A stretch of DNA of 35,878 bases from Jingyaoa shaoxingensis (GCF_014385005.1 NZ_JACRSZ010000023.1:1-35878); one strand, 5' to 3'. Shown: positions 23,720-32,786, numbered from the stretch's first letter. Notes: a model not told the origin generated them from the sequence alone. Numbers and translations: made by a program.

Positions 23720-24889
23720 TCACATACTATACACTTTCCACGCCTTTTTCACACAGAATCCATACCCGGCTTTTTCCACGCTCTCATCGAATACCAATTC
23801 GCTTCTTCCGATTTCTTTTCCATCCAATGTATAGATCAGATACCCTGCCGTATCTCCTTCCTGTACCGGTGCGGTGACGGTATCCGCCAGTTGAATACTG
23901 CGCTGAATTCCGGCCAAGTCTTTTCCATCGGTATCCAGATATCGGAATGTTTCTTTGACATGGCAGGTGACCTGATTCTGGACACCTTTTCGAACTTTCA
24001 GTGGGGGATACTTCATCTGTTCTTCATCTGTATACAGACGACATTTTCCAAACCCATAGTCCAAAAGCTGTGCTGCTTCCTTGAACCTGGTTTTGGAATC
24101 CGGTCCTGCCATGATGACACTGATCAACTGAATATCATTTCGCAGGGCGGTCGCTGACACGCAGAACAATGCTTTGCTGGTACTGCCTGTTTTCAGTCCA
24201 TTACATCCGTTATAACTGCGCAGCAGCTTATTGGTATTAGACAGTCCGAATTCACTGCTGCCCCGCTGAGTCACATGGGTAATGTTCTCCATCCAGATGG
24301 TGGTATAATCAAAGACTTCCGGGAATCTGGTGATCAGCTCCCGTGACATCAGTGCAATGTCATTTGCTGATGTGTAGTGATCGTCCGAATCCGTCAGACC
24401 ACAGCAATCCACGAAATGGGTATCCCCCATCCCCAGTACCTTTGCTTTTTCATTCATTCTATTGACAAACTCCATCTCACTGCCGGCTATGTACTCTGCC
24501 AACGCCACGGACGCATCATTCCCAGATGAAACCAGAATGCACTTCAGTAGTGTCTGCACCGTCTGTTTTTCTCCTTCTTCCAGAAATACCTGTGAACCTC
24601 CCATGGATTTGGCATGGGCACTGGTCACTACCTCGTCTTTCAGGCGAATCTGTCCCTTTTCCAATGCCTCAAAAGCCAGAAGTACCGTCATGATCTTCGT
24701 CACACTGGCCGGACTGCGCTTCTCATGAGATGCCTTTTCAAATAACACTTTCCCGGTAGATGCTTCCATCAAAACCGCCTCCGGAGAAGCCAGTTCCAGC
24801 TCCTCTGCTCCTGTTTTCCATGAAATTCCGGTAAACAGGGATATCCACAAAATAAAAAGCAGTATACACATTTTCCCATTTCTTATCAT
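23720..24889 (-). CDS. D-alanyl-D-alanine carboxypeptidase (PBP5/DacF family), SGN type
   Basis: The 389-residue exported enzyme trims peptidoglycan pentapeptides. Its signal sequence is about residues 7-28 (CILLFILWISLFTGISW). Catalytic motifs are SxxK at Ser62-Lys65 (ASVTKIM), SGN at 122-124 (VSSGNDAS) and KTG at 233-235 (GLKTGST). The C-terminal domain (about 290-380) is the beta-rich PBP5_C type and ends with a hydrophobic/basic tail (YGFCVKKAWKVYSM). The start ATG has only a weak GGTG site. It is separate from rpsU by a terminator and forms a monocistronic unit. It is a paralogue of the 11530-12735 gene, at low sequence identity. Confidence 0.92.
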   Translation of the reverse strand: MIRNGKMCILLFILWISLFTGISWKTGAEELELASPEAVLMEASTGKVLFEKASHEKRSPASVTKIMTVLLAFEALEKGQIRLKDEVVTSAHAKSMGGSQVFLEEGEKQTVQTLLKCILVSSGNDASVALAEYIAGSEMEFVNRMNEKAKVLGMGDTHFVDCCGLTDSDDHYTSANDIALMSRELITRFPEVFDYTTIWMENITHVTQRGSSEFGLSNTNKLLRSYNGCNGLKTGSTSKALFCVSATALRNDIQLISVIMAGPDSKTRFKEAAQLLDYGFGKCRLYTDEEQMKYPPLKVRKGVQNQVTCHVKETFRYLDTDGKDLAGIQRSIQLADTVTAPVQEGDTAGYLIYTLDGKEIGRSELVFDESVEKAGYGFCVKKAWKVYSM

Positions 24890-25020
24890 TGCACCACGCC
24901 CCTTTTTTCCTGATGGTACAACTTATGAACATAGAAAACGTTATATACTACCTATTTTGATAAATGGGATTGTGAAAGTACGAAACAATCCGTAAAGTAT
25001 CTTTTCATATTTTCAGGCAG

Positions 25021-25052
25021 AAAAAATCCCCAGTCAATTATTGACCAGGGAT
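25021..25052 (-). terminator. Intrinsic terminator of rpsU
   Basis: On the minus strand ATCCCTGGTCAAT and ATTGACTGGGGAT form a 13-bp stem (two G-U pairs) around a single base, so the actual loop must open by a few pairs. It is followed by six T, 12 nt after the stop codon. Confidence 0.9.
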
Positions 25053-25063
25053 CTGTCTGCACA

Positions 25064-25240
25064 TTAGTTAAATTTACGTTTACGAGCAGCTTCGGATTTT
25101 TTCTTACGTCTAACGCTTGGTTTTTCGTAATGTTCTCTTTTACGAATCTCCTGCTGGATACCAGCTTTTGCGCAGTTTCTCTTGAAACGGCGTAAAGCGC
25201 TGTCCAAAGTCTCGTTTTCTTTTACGATTACATTTGACAT
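25064..25240 (-). CDS. rpsU: 30S ribosomal protein S21
   Basis: This 58-residue protein reads [20 protein letters not shown], then a Lys/Arg-rich part ([20 protein letters not shown]) and ends RKRKFN. This is the standard S21 sequence and length. S21 binds the 30S platform near the anti-Shine-Dalgarno region of 16S rRNA. Codon and amino-acid composition are typical of a highly expressed gene. It has its own strong promoter (25317-25345) and terminator. Its 5' leader contains an 8-bp hairpin right next to the GGAGG site, which may regulate translation. Confidence 0.98.
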   Translation of the reverse strand: MSNVIVKENETLDSALRRFKRNCAKAGIQQEIRKREHYEKPSVRRKKKSEAARKRKFN

Positions 25241-25262
25241 TGTCTCACACCTAACCTCCCTC

Positions 25263-25290
25263 CAGTTGTAGATTGTGCATAATACAACTG
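25263..25290 (-). promoter_or_regulatory. Hairpin in the rpsU 5' leader
   Basis: CAGTTGTA and TACAACTG (8-bp perfect arms, 12-nt loop) lie within the predicted leader, about 20 nt after the start site. The 3' arm ends directly at GGAGGGAGG on the minus strand. It could control access to the ribosome site. Confidence 0.5.
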
Positions 25291-25316
25291 TTGGGTTATT
25301 TTATTGCACTATTAGA

Positions 25317-25345
25317 ATTATACCTACTTTATCCACTTTCGTCAA
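25317..25345 (-). promoter_or_regulatory. rpsU promoter
   Basis: TTGACG (25340-25345), a 17-nt spacer and a perfect TATAAT (25317-25322) on the minus strand, giving a leader of about 70 nt. Confidence 0.88.
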
Positions 25346-25392
25346 GTAGTTTCTTTCTGGAAATTCACTTTCTTTTAAAGTTATACACTTTT

Positions 25393-28032
25393 TTATTTGA
25401 TCTGACCTTCTACCAGTTCCGGAATCTTGGCAATTGCTTCTGGAATGGCATCCGGATTCTTTCCGCCGGCCTGTGCCATGTTCGGACGTCCACCGCCGCC
25501 TCCTCCAACGATTGCTGCTGCCGCTTTGATCAGGTTGCCTGCATGAGCACCTTTCTTCATCGCACCATCGGTAGCCATAGCCAGAAGGCTGACTTTTCCA
25601 TCTTTGGCAGATGCCAGTACAACCACACCATCACCAAGTTTTTCTTTTAACTGGTCACCCAGATCACGAAGTCCATTCATGTCTACACCGTCTACTGCAG
25701 TAGCCAGTACTTTGACACCTTTGACTTCGGTTACTTTACTCATAACATCCCCCAGAGAATTCTGAGCCATCTTACTCTTCAGGGATTCATTTTCACTCTG
25801 AAGTTCTTTTACTTCCTTCTGTAAGTGAACAATCTTCTCCAGCATCTCTGCCGGTGTTGTCTTAAGAGCTTTGGCAGCTTCTGCCATCTTCTCTTCCATC
25901 TCTTTGTAATAAGCCAGCACATTATTGCCAGTCAGAGCTTCGATACGACGTACACCTGCTGCCACGCCTGCTTCAGATACAATCTTAAACATGGCAATGC
26001 TGCTGGTATTTGCCACATGTGTACCACCACAGAGTTCTACAGAGAAATCACCTATGGATACCACACGTACTTCTTCGCCATATTTTTCTCCGAACAACGC
26101 CATTGCTCCGGTCTTCTTTGCTTCTTCGATCGGCATTACTTTTGTCACAACCGGAATTGCTGCCTGAATCTCTTTGTTGACAATCTCTTCCACCTTTGCA
26201 ATCTCTTCTGCTGTCATAGCCTGGAAATGTGCAAAGTCAAAACGCAGTCTGGTTGGCGTAACCAGAGAACCTTTCTGTTCTACATGGCTTCCCAGTACCG
26301 TCTTCAGTGCTTTCTGAAGCAGATGCGTTGCGCTGTGGTTCTTGCAGGTATCCTGTCTCTCCTGATCTGCTACTTCCAGAGTCACTTTATCGCCCTTGGA
26401 AAGCATACCGGAAACCATATGACCTACATGACCGTATTTTCCACCACGAAGCTTAATGGTATCTTCTACCTGGAACTTACCATTCTCAGTATAGATCACA
26501 CCTGTGTCACCTTCCTGTCCACCCATGGTAGCATAGAATGGTGTCTTTGCTGTAAATACAGTTCCCTTCTGACCTTCTACCAGAGAATCTACCAGTTCTG
26601 TCTCAGAAGCAAGTACCGTAATCTCGGATTCGTCTTTCAGAGTGGTGTATCCGGTAAACTCTGTAGTGACAGATACATCAATCTGATCGTAAACAGTGGC
26701 ATCTGCTCCCATGTAGTTGGTCACTTCGCGACTTTCACGGGCACGTTTTCTCTGTGCATCCATCTCAGCCTGGAAACCGGCTTCATCAATCTCATATCCT
26801 TTTTCTTCCAGAATCTCTTTGGTCAGATCCATTGGGAATCCATAAGTATCATACAGCTTGAATGCATCTGCGCCTCCAAGTGTCTTTTCTCCCTTAGCCT
26901 TCAGATCTTCTTCCAGATCATTCAGAATACGAAGTCCCTGATCAATGGTCTTATTAAACTGATTCTCTTCATTGTTCAGAACATTGAAGATGAATTCTTT
27001 CTTTTCTTCCAGTTCCGGATATCCATCTTTGGAACCTTCAATGACTGTTGCACTTAAGTCTGCAAGGAACTTTCCTTCAATACCAAGCAATTTGCCGTGA
27101 CGTGCTGCACGACGGATCAGACGGCGCAGTACATATCCACGTCCTTCATTGGTCGGCATAATACCATCAGAAATCATAAATGTTGCAGAACGGATATGGT
27201 CTGTGATCAGACGAATGGATACATCATCTTTGTAATTTTCCTGATATACCTTTCCTGCCATCTTACATACATGATTTCTCAATGCACATACAGTATCTAC
27301 ATCAAAAATAGAATCTACATCCTGTACAACACTGGCCAGACGTTCAAGTCCCATACCTGTATCAATATTCTTATTCTTTAATGTGGTATAATTTCCGTTA
27401 CCGTCATTCTCAAACTGGGTAAATACATTGTTCCAGATCTCCATGTAACGGTCACAGTCACAACCTACAGTACAGCCCGGTTTTCCACAGCCATATTTTT
27501 CTCCACGATCATAGTAAATCTCTGAACATGGTCCGCAAGGACCTGCGCCATGCTCCCAGAAGTTATCTTCCTTACCAAAACGGAAAATACGTTCCGGTGC
27601 AATACCTACTTCTTTGTTCCAGATATCGAATGCTTCGTCATCATCCACATAAACAGATGGATACAGACGCTCCGGATCCAGTCCTACTACTTCGGTCAGG
27701 AATTCCCAGGACCAGTTAATAGCTTCATGCTTGAAGTAATCCCCAAAAGAGAAGTTACCCAGCATCTCAAAGAATGTACCGTGACGCGCTGTCTTACCAA
27801 CGTTCTCAATATCACCGGTACGGATACACTTCTGGCAGGTAGCTACACGTCTTCTTGGTGGGATCTCAGCCCCTGTAAAATATGGCTTCAGCGGAGCCAT
27901 ACCTGCATTGATCAGCAGCAGACTCTTGTCATTCTGTGGTACGAGGGAAAAGCTTTTCATAACCAGATGGCCTTTGCTCTCGAAAAAGTCCAGATACATC
28001 TTACGAAGTTCATTTACTCCATACTTTTTCAT
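25393..28032 (-). CDS. alaS: Alanyl-tRNA synthetase
   Basis: AlaS charges tRNA-Ala. The 879-residue protein has the class II catalytic core at the N-terminus (RRVATCQKCIRTGDIENVGK, GTFFEMLGNFSFGDYFK, GRGYVLRRLIRRAARHG). The editing domain follows with the zinc ligands HSATHLLQ and CGGTHVANT. A coiled-coil segment (about 715-755) and the C-terminal DHHA1 domain (GGGGGGRPNMAQAGG) complete it. Length and domain order are normal. It lies 29 nt after tyrS, so both are made from one promoter. No T-box leader precedes either gene. Confidence 0.98.
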   Translation of the reverse strand: MKKYGVNELRKMYLDFFESKGHLVMKSFSLVPQNDKSLLLINAGMAPLKPYFTGAEIPPRRRVATCQKCIRTGDIENVGKTARHGTFFEMLGNFSFGDYFKHEAINWSWEFLTEVVGLDPERLYPSVYVDDDEAFDIWNKEVGIAPERIFRFGKEDNFWEHGAGPCGPCSEIYYDRGEKYGCGKPGCTVGCDCDRYMEIWNNVFTQFENDGNGNYTTLKNKNIDTGMGLERLASVVQDVDSIFDVDTVCALRNHVCKMAGKVYQENYKDDVSIRLITDHIRSATFMISDGIMPTNEGRGYVLRRLIRRAARHGKLLGIEGKFLADLSATVIEGSKDGYPELEEKKEFIFNVLNNEENQFNKTIDQGLRILNDLEEDLKAKGEKTLGGADAFKLYDTYGFPMDLTKEILEEKGYEIDEAGFQAEMDAQRKRARESREVTNYMGADATVYDQIDVSVTTEFTGYTTLKDESEITVLASETELVDSLVEGQKGTVFTAKTPFYATMGGQEGDTGVIYTENGKFQVEDTIKLRGGKYGHVGHMVSGMLSKGDKVTLEVADQERQDTCKNHSATHLLQKALKTVLGSHVEQKGSLVTPTRLRFDFAHFQAMTAEEIAKVEEIVNKEIQAAIPVVTKVMPIEEAKKTGAMALFGEKYGEEVRVVSIGDFSVELCGGTHVANTSSIAMFKIVSEAGVAAGVRRIEALTGNNVLAYYKEMEEKMAEAAKALKTTPAEMLEKIVHLQKEVKELQSENESLKSKMAQNSLGDVMSKVTEVKGVKVLATAVDGVDMNGLRDLGDQLKEKLGDGVVVLASAKDGKVSLLAMATDGAMKKGAHAGNLIKAAAAIVGGGGGGRPNMAQAGGKNPDAIPEAIAKIPELVEGQIK

Positions 28033-28061
28033 TTTGTTCCTCCTTAAAGGTTCTTCACCTT

Positions 28062-29300
28062 CTATTTTGCAATAATCTTTTTAAATTTCTTCTTTCCACG
28101 TTTGAGCACAAGTCCATCTTCCGGAATGTCTTCTTTTTTCAGTGTAAAGTGAATATCTGTGATCTTCTCACCATCCAGTGTCACGCCGCCCTGTTCAATC
28201 GCACGACGACCTTCGGAACGTGTTCCAACCAGTTCTGCCTTCACCAGCATGGAGATCAGATCTACCGATCCATCTTTGAAATCTCCGTCTTCCAGTTCAG
28301 AAGTCGGCATATCAGCCGCATTACCTGAAGAAAACAGTGCACGGGCACTTTCCTGAGCCTTGGCAGCTTCTTCTTCGCCATGTACCAGCTTGGTCAGTTC
28401 GTAAGCCAGAATCTCTTTTGCCTGATTTAACTGGCTTCCTTCCCATTTATCCATCTCATCAATCTGTTCCAGTGGAAGGAAGGTCAGCATACGGATGCAT
28501 TTTAATACATCAGCATCGCCTACATTTCTCCAGTACTGATAGAAATCGTAAGGAGATGTCTTGTTCGGATCCAGCCAGACTGCACCAGACTGTGTCTTAC
28601 CCATCTTCTTTCCTTCTGAATTCAGGAGAAGTGTAATGGTCATAGCCTGTGCCTTAGCATCTTCCTCAGAAAGTCCCAGTTTACGACGAATCAGTTCACG
28701 TCCACCCAGCATATTGCTCCACTGGTCGTCTCCACCAAACTGCAGGTTACATCCGTACTTACGGTATAATTCATAGAAATCGTAACTCTGCATAATCATG
28801 TAATTGAACTCAAGGAAGCTTAATCCTTTTTCCATTCTCTGCTTATAGCATTCTGCACGAAGCATGTTATTCACAGAGAAGCAAGCTCCCACATCGCGGA
28901 GCAGTTCGATATAGTTGAGATCCAGCAGCCAGTCTGCATTATTCACCATCAGTGCTTTTCCATCTGAAAAATCGATAAATTTGGACATCTGCTTCTTGAA
29001 GCAGTCACAGTTATGCTGAATCGTCTCTTTTGTCATCATCTGACGCATATCACTACGTCCTGAAGGGTCCCCAACCATAGCGGTACCGCCTCCGATCAGG
29101 GCGATCGGTTTATTTCCTGCCATCTGCAAACGCTTCATCAGGCAAAGAGCCATAAAATGACCTACATGAAGGCTGTCTGCAGTCGGATCGAAGCCAATGT
29201 AAAAAGTTGCTTCACCATTATTGATCAGTTTTCTGATCTTTTCTTCATCTGTTACCTGGGCAATCAATCCTCTGGCAACTAATTCTTCGTAAATTCCCAT
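28062..29300 (-). CDS. tyrS: Tyrosyl-tRNA synthetase
   Basis: The 412-residue class I synthetase has the HIGH-type motif HVGH at residues 45-48 ([10 protein letters not shown]) and the KMSKS-type motif KKMGKTQ near residue 230. It has a C-terminal S4 RNA-binding domain ([20 protein letters not shown]). The KMGKT variant belongs to the TyrRS-1 type seen in many Gram-positives. The GAGGAGAAA ribosome site precedes the ATG. It leads the tyrS-alaS pair from a good promoter, and the space upstream (72 nt) is too short for a T-box. Confidence 0.97.
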   Translation of the reverse strand: MGIYEELVARGLIAQVTDEEKIRKLINNGEATFYIGFDPTADSLHVGHFMALCLMKRLQMAGNKPIALIGGGTAMVGDPSGRSDMRQMMTKETIQHNCDCFKKQMSKFIDFSDGKALMVNNADWLLDLNYIELLRDVGACFSVNNMLRAECYKQRMEKGLSFLEFNYMIMQSYDFYELYRKYGCNLQFGGDDQWSNMLGGRELIRRKLGLSEEDAKAQAMTITLLLNSEGKKMGKTQSGAVWLDPNKTSPYDFYQYWRNVGDADVLKCIRMLTFLPLEQIDEMDKWEGSQLNQAKEILAYELTKLVHGEEEAAKAQESARALFSSGNAADMPTSELEDGDFKDGSVDLISMLVKAELVGTRSEGRRAIEQGGVTLDGEKITDIHFTLKKEDIPEDGLVLKRGKKKFKKIIAK

Positions 29301-29339
29301 CTTTTTCTCCTCAAAATTCTTTCAAAAAATCTATCCTTA

Positions 29340-29368
29340 AATATAACATAGGAATGCCTTATTTTCAA
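29340..29368 (-). promoter_or_regulatory. tyrS-alaS promoter
   Basis: TTGAAA (29363-29368), a 17-nt spacer and TATATT (29340-29345) on the minus strand, about 40 nt upstream of the tyrS ATG. Confidence 0.75.
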
Positions 29369-29372
29369 GTTT

Positions 29373-29849
29373 TTATGAAATTCCCGGGTCTTCTATCAGA
29401 TCTGTGCCATCCGCTGCTGTTGTAGCAAGTATATCACACCGTTCATTCATCTCATGACCGTCATGTCCTTTTACCCATATAAACTTCACCTGATGAGGTG
29501 CCTTGGCTTTTAACAGACGTTCCCAAAGTTCCCGGTTCTTTACCGGCTCATTTTTTCCACGTCTCCAGTTCTTCCTGATCCAGCCGTCAATCCATTTTTT
29601 ATTAAATGCATCCGTCAGATATTTGGAATCAGAATAGAGCTCTACGTCACATGGTCTGGTCAGTGCTTCCAGCCCCACAATAGCTGCCATAAGCTCCATG
29701 CGGTTATTCGTTGTTCTCACATAACCCTGACTGTACTCCCGCTCATGAAGCACGCCCTTACTGTCCACATAATGCAGTACGGTGCCATATCCTCCCGGTC
29801 CGTCTGGATTACCTCTCGCTGCACCGTCTGTATAGATCCTTACAAACAT
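29373..29849 (-). CDS. rnhA: Ribonuclease HI
   Basis: RNase HI degrades RNA in RNA-DNA hybrids. The four catalytic carboxylates are visible in this 158-residue protein: Asp8 (IYTDGAARGN), Glu52 (NRMELMAAI), Asp74 (YSDSKYL) and Asp139 (ERCDILA). The active-site loop histidine (KGHDGHEMN) is also present. Length equals the E. coli enzyme. The first bases overlap the end of the upstream dehydrogenase gene by 10 nt, which indicates coupled translation. Confidence 0.96.
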   Translation of the reverse strand: MFVRIYTDGAARGNPDGPGGYGTVLHYVDSKGVLHEREYSQGYVRTTNNRMELMAAIVGLEALTRPCDVELYSDSKYLTDAFNKKWIDGWIRKNWRRGKNEPVKNRELWERLLKAKAPHQVKFIWVKGHDGHEMNERCDILATTAADGTDLIEDPGIS

Positions 29850-30307
29850 TCTCCCAACATCTCCCTAATCTTTTCTACTACCTTTTTTGCCATTTTGTGA
29901 TTGGTTCCGTTGGCTGTCACCCCTACTACCACCTGGTCTGTCATTGCCAGTCCCGGAAAATAGAAATCACATTTTTGCTTATCGTTACATACATTCACCA
30001 GAATATTCTCTCCGATGCAGTATTCATAAATGTCGTTATTCAGCGTGTGGTCATTCGTTGCTGCAATGACCAGATCCGCATCCACTATATCCTTCAGTTC
30101 AAACTTCTTCCGAAGAATCGCAATTCTTCCTTCCTGTTCCAGTGTATTCAGTTCAGGATTTACTTCCGGGGCAACTACAGTCAGATGATCCGTAAAGTCT
30201 ATCAGTGAACGAATTCTTCGCTTTGCAATAGTTCCCGCACCGATCACATATACCTTTTTTTCTGAAAGATCCACAAACAGCGGAAAATATGGTTTTTTCA
30301 TTGCCAT
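29840..30307 (-). CDS. Precorrin-2 dehydrogenase / sirohydrochlorin-type NAD-binding protein
   Basis: The 155-residue protein has a Rossmann-fold nucleotide site (VYVIGAGTIAKRRI) and the family motifs VIAATNDHTLN and VNVCNDKQKCDFYFPG found in SirC, Met8 and the N-terminal half of CysG. It would oxidise precorrin-2 to sirohydrochlorin with NAD+, on the way to siroheme or cobalamin. Only the dehydrogenase domain is present; no methyltransferase part and no other tetrapyrrole gene lie in the window. It starts after GGAGAGG and overlaps rnhA by 10 nt. Confidence 0.87.
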   Translation of the reverse strand: MAMKKPYFPLFVDLSEKKVYVIGAGTIAKRRIRSLIDFTDHLTVVAPEVNPELNTLEQEGRIAILRKKFELKDIVDADLVIAATNDHTLNNDIYEYCIGENILVNVCNDKQKCDFYFPGLAMTDQVVVGVTANGTNHKMAKKVVEKIREMLGECL

Positions 30308-30356
30308 TTCCTCTCCAACATCTCATTATTCATTTCAAGAATATCTCTAATTTATC

Positions 30357-30385
30357 AGTATACAAAATCTTATGATTTTCATCAA
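30357..30385 (-). promoter_or_regulatory. Promoter of the precorrin-2 dehydrogenase-rnhA pair
   Basis: TTGATG (30380-30385), a 17-nt spacer and TATACT (30357-30362) on the minus strand. On the plus strand a TATAAT at 30424-30429 probably serves the divergent DAHP synthase gene, though without a good -35 box. Confidence 0.65.
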
Positions 30386-30461
30386 GTACAATTTTTTTTC
30401 TGGTATTTTAGTATCTGGTAGTTTATAATAAAAAACGGATATTAACTATTTGGAGGAAATT

Positions 30462-31496
30462 ATGAGTTTCGAATTTATAAAAAAACTGCCTATCCCAGCA
30501 GAAATCAAGAAAGCTTATCCTGTTTCCGATTATGTTGCTCAAATAAAGCAGCAGCGTGATGCTGAAATCAGGGATGTATTTACCGGGAACTCTGACAAAT
30601 TTATCGTAATTATCGGACCTTGTTCCGCAGATAACGAGGAATCCGTTATGGACTATATTCATCGTCTGGCGAAGGTACAGGATAAAGTCGGTGACCGTCT
30701 GATCATTATTCCGCGTATCTATACGAATAAACCGCGTACAACCGGAGAAGGCTACAAAGGTATGGTTCACCAGCCTGACCCGGAAAAGAAACCAGATATG
30801 CTTGCCGGACTGGTTGCCATCCGTAAGCTTCATATCCGTGCTGTCGAAGAGACCGGTCTGACTGCAGCAGATGAGATGCTTTATCCTGAGAACTTCTGGT
30901 ATCTTGCAGATATTCTGTCCTATGTTGCCATCGGTGCACGTTCTGTGGAGGATCAGCATCACCGTATGACAACCAGTGGTATGGATGTTCCTGCCGGAAT
31001 GAAGAATCCGACCAGTGGTGACTTTTCTGTTATGCTGAACTCCGTAGTAGCAGCTCAGGCTGCACAGCAGTTCATCTATCGTGGATGGGAAGTACATACA
31101 CAAGGTAACCCTCTTGCGCATGTTATCTTACGTGGTGCTACCAACAAACACGGTAATTCCATTCCGAATTATCACTATGAAGATCTGAACCTTCTGCTGA
31201 ATATGTATGATCAGCGCGATCTTCAGAATCCTGCTGCGATTATTGATGCGAATCATTCTAACTCCAACAAGCAGTATATGGAACAGATCCGTATCGTGAA
31301 AGAGATTCTGAACAGCCGTTCTATTAACCCGCGTCTGAAGACTCTGGTAAAAGGTGTCATGATCGAAAGTTATATTGAACCCGGCAATCAGAAAATCGGA
31401 TGTGCCAATCATGTATACGGTAAGTCTATTACTGACCCGTGTCTGGGATGGGAAGACTCTGAACAGTTGATCTATGATATCTACAAGTCCTGCTAA
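30462..31496 (+). CDS. 3-deoxy-7-phosphoheptulonate synthase (class I)
   Basis: DAHP synthase condenses phosphoenolpyruvate and erythrose 4-phosphate, the first step of the shikimate pathway. The 344-residue TIM-barrel protein has IIGPCSADN, the KPRTTGEGYKG substrate loop, AIGARSVEDQHHR, PAGMKNPTSGDF, VILRGATNKHGN and IDANHSNSNKQ. These are class I (AroF/G/H) motifs, though some differ from the E. coli wording, such as DEMLYPENF in place of the usual EFLDP. The ATG at 30462 has GGAGG 6 nt upstream; an in-frame TTG just ahead would lie over that site. It is monocistronic, and the leader shows no T-box or other attenuator. Confidence 0.94.
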   Translation: MSFEFIKKLPIPAEIKKAYPVSDYVAQIKQQRDAEIRDVFTGNSDKFIVIIGPCSADNEESVMDYIHRLAKVQDKVGDRLIIIPRIYTNKPRTTGEGYKGMVHQPDPEKKPDMLAGLVAIRKLHIRAVEETGLTAADEMLYPENFWYLADILSYVAIGARSVEDQHHRMTTSGMDVPAGMKNPTSGDFSVMLNSVVAAQAAQQFIYRGWEVHTQGNPLAHVILRGATNKHGNSIPNYHYEDLNLLLNMYDQRDLQNPAAIIDANHSNSNKQYMEQIRIVKEILNSRSINPRLKTLVKGVMIESYIEPGNQKIGCANHVYGKSITDPCLGWEDSEQLIYDIYKSC

Positions 31497-31524
31497 TTCC
31501 GGTTGAACACTTTCGTATGTTATA

Positions 31525-31564
31525 AAATGCAGCGAACCACAATACGTGGCTGCTGCATTTTTCT
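31525..31564 (+). terminator. Intrinsic terminator of the DAHP synthase gene
   Basis: Outer stem AAATGCAGC/GCTGCATTT with an inner CCAC/GTGG stem, followed by TTCTTTTC, 28 nt after the stop. Confidence 0.85.
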
Positions 31565-31648
31565 TTTCTCCTGTGTATAAATCTCCACTATTACATTCAT
31601 TAAAAACTGTTCATACTCTTCAAACAATATCTTTCATACTCTCAGCCT

Positions 31649-32560
31649 TCAGCGTCTCGGATGTGCCTTGGCATAGATCTCACGCACTCTTCTGACATTC
31701 ATATCCATATATAACTGCGTAGTAGATATATCCGCATGACCCATCATCTCCTGCACAGCTCTTAAGTCAGCTCCGTTCTGTACCAGATGTGCCCCAAAAG
31801 AGTGGCGGAGTGTATGTGGTGTAATATCCTTCTGAATCCCTGCCTTCTGCACATAAGCTTTAATGATCTTCCAAAACCCCTGTCGACTCATACAATCACC
31901 TGAACAGTTCGTAAACAGATACTCACTTTCCTGTCCGTGTGTGAATTTAGCCCGGCTTTTATTCAGATATTCTTTCAAAGCCTGTTCTGCTTCTTTCCCA
32001 AAAGGAATGACTCTTTCCTTATTGCGCTCTCTGCATATCAGATAATTCATTGATAAATGCACATCCTCCGGCTTCAGTGCCAGAAGCTCTGATACTCTCA
32101 TACCCGTTGCATAAAGAAGCTCCAGCATGGCCTTGTCACGAATTCCTTTATCTGTAGAGGTATCCGGCTGCTCTAACAGCAGAATTGCCTCATCCATGGT
32201 GAGTATCTCCGGTATCTTCTTATTTACGTGAGGAGAACGTACCTTCTCACTTGGATCGTCTTCTGTCTTTCGCATCTTGAACAGATAATGAAAAAAAGCT
32301 CGCATAGAAGCCACACTTCGTGATACCGATGAAGTGGAAAATCCCTGCTTCTCCATCTGAAGCACATAGGAATTCAGATTCGTGGATGTGATCTCATCCA
32401 CACTGTGTATTCCTCTCTCATCCAGATACAGAAATAACTTCTTAAGATCCCTCTGATACGATAATACTGTACTGTTCGAGGCATTCTTCTCTTCTTCCAT
32501 ATAATTCATAAACTGCTTCATATCCTGCTGAAATTCAGGTTCCATTTTCTGTGTTGTCAT
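31649..32560 (-). CDS. xerD: Tyrosine recombinase XerD
   Basis: XerD resolves chromosome dimers at dif together with XerC. Counted from the ATG at 32560 (303 residues), the N-terminal SAM-like core-binding domain covers about 10-100. Catalytic residues are Arg155 (TGMRVSEL), Lys181 (RNKERVIPF), His249 and Arg252 (HTLRHSFG), His275 (MGHADIS) and the nucleophile Tyr284 (TQLYMD). A TTG-initiated longer frame from 32602 lies in the leader. The neighbour spoIIM recalls the spoIIM-xerD(ripX) linkage of Bacillus subtilis, which supports the housekeeping XerD role rather than a mobile-element integrase. No repeats or excisionase gene flank it. Confidence 0.93.
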   Translation of the reverse strand: MTTQKMEPEFQQDMKQFMNYMEEEKNASNSTVLSYQRDLKKLFLYLDERGIHSVDEITSTNLNSYVLQMEKQGFSTSSVSRSVASMRAFFHYLFKMRKTEDDPSEKVRSPHVNKKIPEILTMDEAILLLEQPDTSTDKGIRDKAMLELLYATGMRVSELLALKPEDVHLSMNYLICRERNKERVIPFGKEAEQALKEYLNKSRAKFTHGQESEYLFTNCSGDCMSRQGFWKIIKAYVQKAGIQKDITPHTLRHSFGAHLVQNGADLRAVQEMMGHADISTTQLYMDMNVRRVREIYAKAHPRR

Positions 32561-32609
32561 CTTTCTGTTATTCTCCACTTTTCGCACTACGCCAGAGGGC
32601 AAAAGCGCA

Positions 32610-32637
32610 AAAAAACAAGGATCTAATTCATTCCTTG
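32610..32637 (-). terminator. Terminator-like hairpin in the xerD leader
   Basis: On the minus strand CAAGGA (10-nt loop) TCCTTG is followed by TTTTTTT. It lies between the xerD promoters and the coding region, so it may be an attenuator rather than the end of spoIIM. Confidence 0.55.
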
Positions 32638-32664
32638 ATTCGTTTTCTAATTATTTATGTAAAC

Positions 32665-32693
32665 ATTATATGTAGAGAATTTTGCAAAATCAA
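32665..32693 (-). promoter_or_regulatory. xerD promoter (proximal)
   Basis: TTGATT (32688-32693), a 17-nt spacer and a perfect TATAAT (32665-32670) on the minus strand. A second candidate further upstream is TTGACA (32766-32771) with TATAGA (32744-32749), 16-nt spacing. Confidence 0.75.
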
Positions 32694-32786
32694 TGTATTT
32701 TTATCCACAAAAATCGTTTCTTTTCCACTTTTTTATACACATTTCTATATCTTGATATTATTTTATGTCAACCACCAGATCTTGAT

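Noticed and set aside
25825..27057. A 410-codon open frame on the plus strand, opposite alaS
   Set aside because: It is antisense to the conserved class II and editing domains of AlaS, is rich in Cys/His/Phe as reverse-strand shadows are, and shows no domain or ribosome site.
28033..29372. Possible T-box control of tyrS-alaS
   Set aside because: Only 72 nt precede tyrS and 29 nt precede alaS, too short for a T-box, and no specifier-loop or antiterminator motif is seen.
31649..32560. XerD-like recombinase as integrase of a mobile element
   Set aside because: No excisionase, attachment repeats or phage genes are near, and the spoIIM neighbour fits the chromosomal XerD.
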